DNA from: an uncultured Bacteroidota bacterium
GTDB taxonomy: Bacteria; Bacteroidota; Bacteroidia; Chitinophagales; Chitinophagaceae
DNA length: 8,003 bases
NCBI GenBank assembly: GCA_946480675.1
Contig: CAMLKS010000096.1
Coordinates: 1 to 8,003, forward strand
Direction: 5' to 3'
Part shown: positions 6,173 to 8,003 of the stretch, piece after piece
Numbering within the stretch: the stretch's first letter is position 1
Layout of the letters: each line of letters opens with the position of its first letter
Program-made: the position numbers and the translations under genes
Notes under the pieces: model-generated
Database searches by the model: none
What the model was told of the DNA's origin: nothing
Seen by the model: only the letters and a program-made list of their open reading frames with translations

Positions 6173-6700
6173 ATGTCAGTTAAGATCCGTCTTCAACGTC
6201 ATGGCTCAAAAAAACGCCCGTTCTATTTCATCGTAGCCGCTAACAGCGCCGCTCCACGTGATGGTAAATTCATCGAGAAAATAGGAACTTACAATCCATT
6301 GACTGTGCCAGCAACAGTTCGCCTGAACCGTGAGCGTGCACTGCACTGGATGCAAAATGGTGCGCAACCAACAAATACTTGCCGCCGTATCCTGTCTTTC
6401 AAAGGTGTACTGTACCTGAAACACCTGATGCGTGGTGTAAGCCTTGGCCTGTTTGATGAAAAAGCAGCTTGGGAAAAATTTGAATCATGGAATGGCGAAC
6501 ACGAGCAACTGGTAGCTAAACGCGAAGAAGCTCACCGCCAACACAAAGCAGACAAGCGTAACGCTGTTGTTACAGAATCAGTACGTAAAGTAGAAGAGAA
6601 AATGGCTGCTAAAGCTGCTGCTCAAGTAGCAGAAGCAGAGCAGGATGGTGCTGAAGAAGATGCTGCCGCTGCTGAAACTACAGAAAATCAGGAAGGATAA
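6173..6700 (+). CDS. rpsP: 30S ribosomal protein bS16 with long C-terminal extension
   Basis: bS16 is a primary structural protein of the small ribosomal subunit and contacts 16S rRNA in the body of the 30S particle. The core is clear: [20 protein letters not shown] at residues 1-20, followed by [21 protein letters not shown] (22-42, with the invariant GxFIExxGxYNP pattern), then [17 protein letters not shown] (51-67). E. coli bS16 has 82 residues and this one has 175. After about residue 95 comes a charged helical segment ([18 protein letters not shown]), a basic stretch near residues 115-130, and an Ala/Glu-rich acidic end. Long tails are known in Bacteroidota homologues. The gene lies next to ffh as in many bacteria, but the rimM and trmD genes that usually follow are absent. 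It has its own promoter and terminator, so it is probably a single-gene transcript. Confidence 0.97.
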   Translation: MSVKIRLQRHGSKKRPFYFIVAANSAAPRDGKFIEKIGTYNPLTVPATVRLNRERALHWMQNGAQPTNTCRRILSFKGVLYLKHLMRGVSLGLFDEKAAWEKFESWNGEHEQLVAKREEAHRQHKADKRNAVVTESVRKVEEKMAAKAAAQVAEAEQDGAEEDAAAAETTENQEG

Positions 6701-6723
6701 TTTAATCTTTGAATGATATTTGA

Positions 6724-6752
6724 TACGCCCTGCATGCAGGGTGTATTTTTTT
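6724..6752 (+). terminator. Rho-independent terminator of rpsP
   Basis: A 9-bp stem (6724-6732 with 6737-6745, one G-T pair) closes a CATG tetraloop and is followed by seven T (6746-6752). It lies 23 bases past the rpsP stop and separates rpsP from the glycosyltransferase genes. Confidence 0.93.
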
Positions 6753-6821
6753 GTATTTATATATACCTGCAACCTGCGCCGGATAGTTTTTTCAAGCAGT
6801 TTAATTTATATTTACCCGCCA

Positions 6822-6829
6822 TAAATTTC
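6822..6829 (+). promoter_or_regulatory. Candidate -7 element for the glycosyltransferase operon
   Basis: TAAATTTC differs from TAnnTTTG in the last base only and lies 19 bases before the ATG at 6849. A weak TTTA -33 box sits at 6800-6803 with an 18-base spacer. Another similar box, TATATTTA, at 6807-6814 is an alternative. A promoter is expected here because a strong terminator precedes it. Confidence 0.35.
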
Positions 6830-6848
6830 AGCACCGATATTGCTAACT

Positions 6849-7598
6849 ATGAATGATGTAAAAGAGGCCATCAACCTATCCCTTGTAATACCTTGTTACA
6901 ACGAAACGGGCAGGATTGAATTGCTTTATAACGGACTGGAAAGTTTTGTAAAGCAATGGCCTGCGCAGTTTGAAATTGTGATAGTGAATGATGGCAGTAA
7001 AGACGATACATGGCAAAAACTGCAGGCACATTCCTTTTATAAACAGCATGCAGGTAATATCAAACTCATCAACCAGGAGAATACCGGCAAAGGTGGTGCT
7101 TTAAAGCACGGGGTAGCGCAGGCGAGCGGAGATTTTATACTGACACTGGATGCGGACATGGCCGCACAGCCTACAGAGGTAGTAAAGTGGATGAATATAC
7201 TGGGCTGGAAACCCGACGAAAGGACGATATACATAGGGTCTCGTGAACACAAGGAATCCACCATCATCAATGAAGCTTTTAAAAGGAAACTGGCGGGAAA
7301 TGTATTTAACCTCATCGTGCGTTCGCTGACACCACTCAAGGTGAATGATTCGCAATGCGGATTTAAGCTGTATAGCAACCGTGCAGGCAAGCAGCTTTTT
7401 AGTGAGTTGGAAACCAATGGCTGGGCGCATGATGTAGAGCTACTGTATCGCGGGCAAGTGCATGGTATGACCATCAAAGAAATGCCACTGACCTGGGAGG
7501 CTATAGAAGGTAGCAAAATTCGACTGCTAAAAGACTCTATAGCCATGTTTAATGAAATACTGAATATCTCTAAGAAAATTAAACGCACTAAGCAATAG
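6849..7598 (+). CDS. GT2 glycosyltransferase, ALG5-like polyprenyl-phosphate sugar transferase
   Basis: This 249-residue cytoplasmic GT-A enzyme is predicted to move a hexose from a nucleotide sugar to a polyprenyl phosphate, giving a lipid-linked sugar donor. Motifs in order are VIPCYNE (13-19), VNDGS (46-50), GKGGAL (80-85), the metal-binding DAD (101-103), IGSRE (129-133), DSQCGFKLY (167-175) and GWAHDVELLYR (191-201). The GKGGA and QCGFKLY segments are characteristic of dolichyl-phosphate glucosyltransferase (ALG5)-type proteins and separate it from ordinary GT2 enzymes. It has no C-terminal membrane helices, so it would act on the inner face of the membrane as a peripheral protein. I chose ATG 6849; an in-frame TTG at 6840 adds three residues but is less likely. 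The next gene starts five bases after the stop and encodes a GT39-like enzyme that uses this kind of donor, which supports a shared pathway. The sugar (glucose or mannose, for example) cannot be read from sequence. Confidence 0.9.
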   Translation: MNDVKEAINLSLVIPCYNETGRIELLYNGLESFVKQWPAQFEIVIVNDGSKDDTWQKLQAHSFYKQHAGNIKLINQENTGKGGALKHGVAQASGDFILTLDADMAAQPTEVVKWMNILGWKPDERTIYIGSREHKESTIINEAFKRKLAGNVFNLIVRSLTPLKVNDSQCGFKLYSNRAGKQLFSELETNGWAHDVELLYRGQVHGMTIKEMPLTWEAIEGSKIRLLKDSIAMFNEILNISKKIKRTKQ

Positions 7599-7603
7599 TT
7601 GTC

Positions 7604-8003
7604 ATGGATGCTCTCAACAACCTGAACTTTAAGAAAATCACATTGATAACCCTGGGCGTAATGCTGCTGGTGATGCTGTGGGTGAGTAAAGACTATGGCA
7701 TTAGCGGTGATGAATATACCCAAAACACATATGGTGAGCATGTGTATAATTACTACGCAACTTTTGGTAAGGATAAAGGAGCGTTAACATTTAAGAACGT
7801 ATATAACTACGGCGGCTTCTTCGACCTGCTGTGTGTGGCTGTAAATAAAGTATTACCTACAGATGAGTATAATACCCGTCACTTTATTACGGCTATCTTC
7901 GGCTTCCTGGCTATTGTGTTTGCCGTATTGCTGGCAAAATTTTACAAAGGGTGGGGTGCGGCATTTCTCACAGCCTTGTTCATGTTCTTTACGCCGCGTT
8001 TTT
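7604..8003 (+). CDS. GT39/ArnT-like membrane glycosyltransferase, N-terminal part (3' end outside window)
   Basis: The first 133 codons of a membrane protein are visible and the frame is still open at the window end. A cytoplasmic N-terminus is followed by a membrane helix (about residues 12-27). A periplasmic loop carries ISGDEYTQ with an Asp-Glu pair (D36-E37), the position where GT-C enzymes of the PMT/ArnT group hold their catalytic acid. Two further helices lie at about 92-112 and 117-130, and the visible part ends in FTPRF, a segment that in related Bacteroidota proteins leads into a second loop. Such enzymes take a sugar from a polyprenyl phosphate on the outer face of the inner membrane and attach it to lipid, glycan or protein. 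The start is five bases after the stop of the preceding polyprenyl-phosphate glycosyltransferase gene, so the two are probably translated from one message. The acceptor is unknown. The family call is fairly firm for so short a fragment, but it rests on pattern recognition. Confidence 0.75.
   Translation, partial: MDALNNLNFKKITLITLGVMLLVMLWVSKDYGISGDEYTQNTYGEHVYNYYATFGKDKGALTFKNVYNYGGFFDLLCVAVNKVLPTDEYNTRHFITAIFGFLAIVFAVLLAKFYKGWGAAFLTALFMFFTPRF

Noticed and set aside
2537..6915. A 15-base exact repeat (ACGAAACGGGCAGGA) at 2537-2551 and 6901-6915
   Set aside because: The second copy encodes part of the YNETGR motif of the glycosyltransferase, while the first is in non-coding DNA with no surrounding similarity in any frame. 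One such match in 8 kb is only mildly unexpected, so I see no gene remnant.

Overview
The window looks like chromosomal DNA of a member of the Bacteroidota, most likely the Chitinophagales/Chitinophagaceae side of the phylum. This rests on A-rich leaders without Shine-Dalgarno sequences, promoter-like elements of the phylum-specific type (TTTG about 19 bases before TAnnTTTG), heavy use of ATA for isoleucine, a long-tailed ribosomal protein bS16, and small lipoproteins that begin CKKDYTC or CQKDYTC. The genus assignment is an inference, because no rRNA is present.

Layout, left to right. Positions 1-1833 hold the 3' half of dnaE (replicative DNA polymerase III alpha), followed by trxA (thioredoxin) with its own promoter and a clear terminator. 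Positions 2325-2650 hold no recognisable gene. A minus-strand block then runs from about 4643 down to 2651. In its reading order it contains a small YqaE/Pmp3-like membrane protein, two related cysteine-patterned lipoproteins separated by a perfect 17-bp hairpin, and an AlkB-type membrane diiron alkane monooxygenase whose start codon lies only 15 bases past a strong terminator. From about 4644 the plus strand resumes with ffh (SRP GTPase) and rpsP (bS16). These two have near-identical promoters, and rpsP ends in a strong terminator. The window closes with a probable two-gene operon: a cytoplasmic polyprenyl-phosphate glycosyltransferase of the ALG5 type and the start of a GT39-like membrane glycosyltransferase, which is cut by the window end.

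The housekeeping genes (dnaE, trxA, ffh, rpsP) are ordinary. The accessory interest lies in the minus-strand block at 2651-4643, with its duplicated lipoproteins of unknown function, its hairpins placed between genes, and an alkane hydroxylase without a neighbouring rubredoxin. The glycosyltransferase pair probably forms one pathway: the first enzyme would load a sugar onto a lipid carrier inside the cell, and the second would use that lipid-linked sugar on the outer face of the inner membrane. I did not find strong evidence for a wholly new defence or mobile system here.
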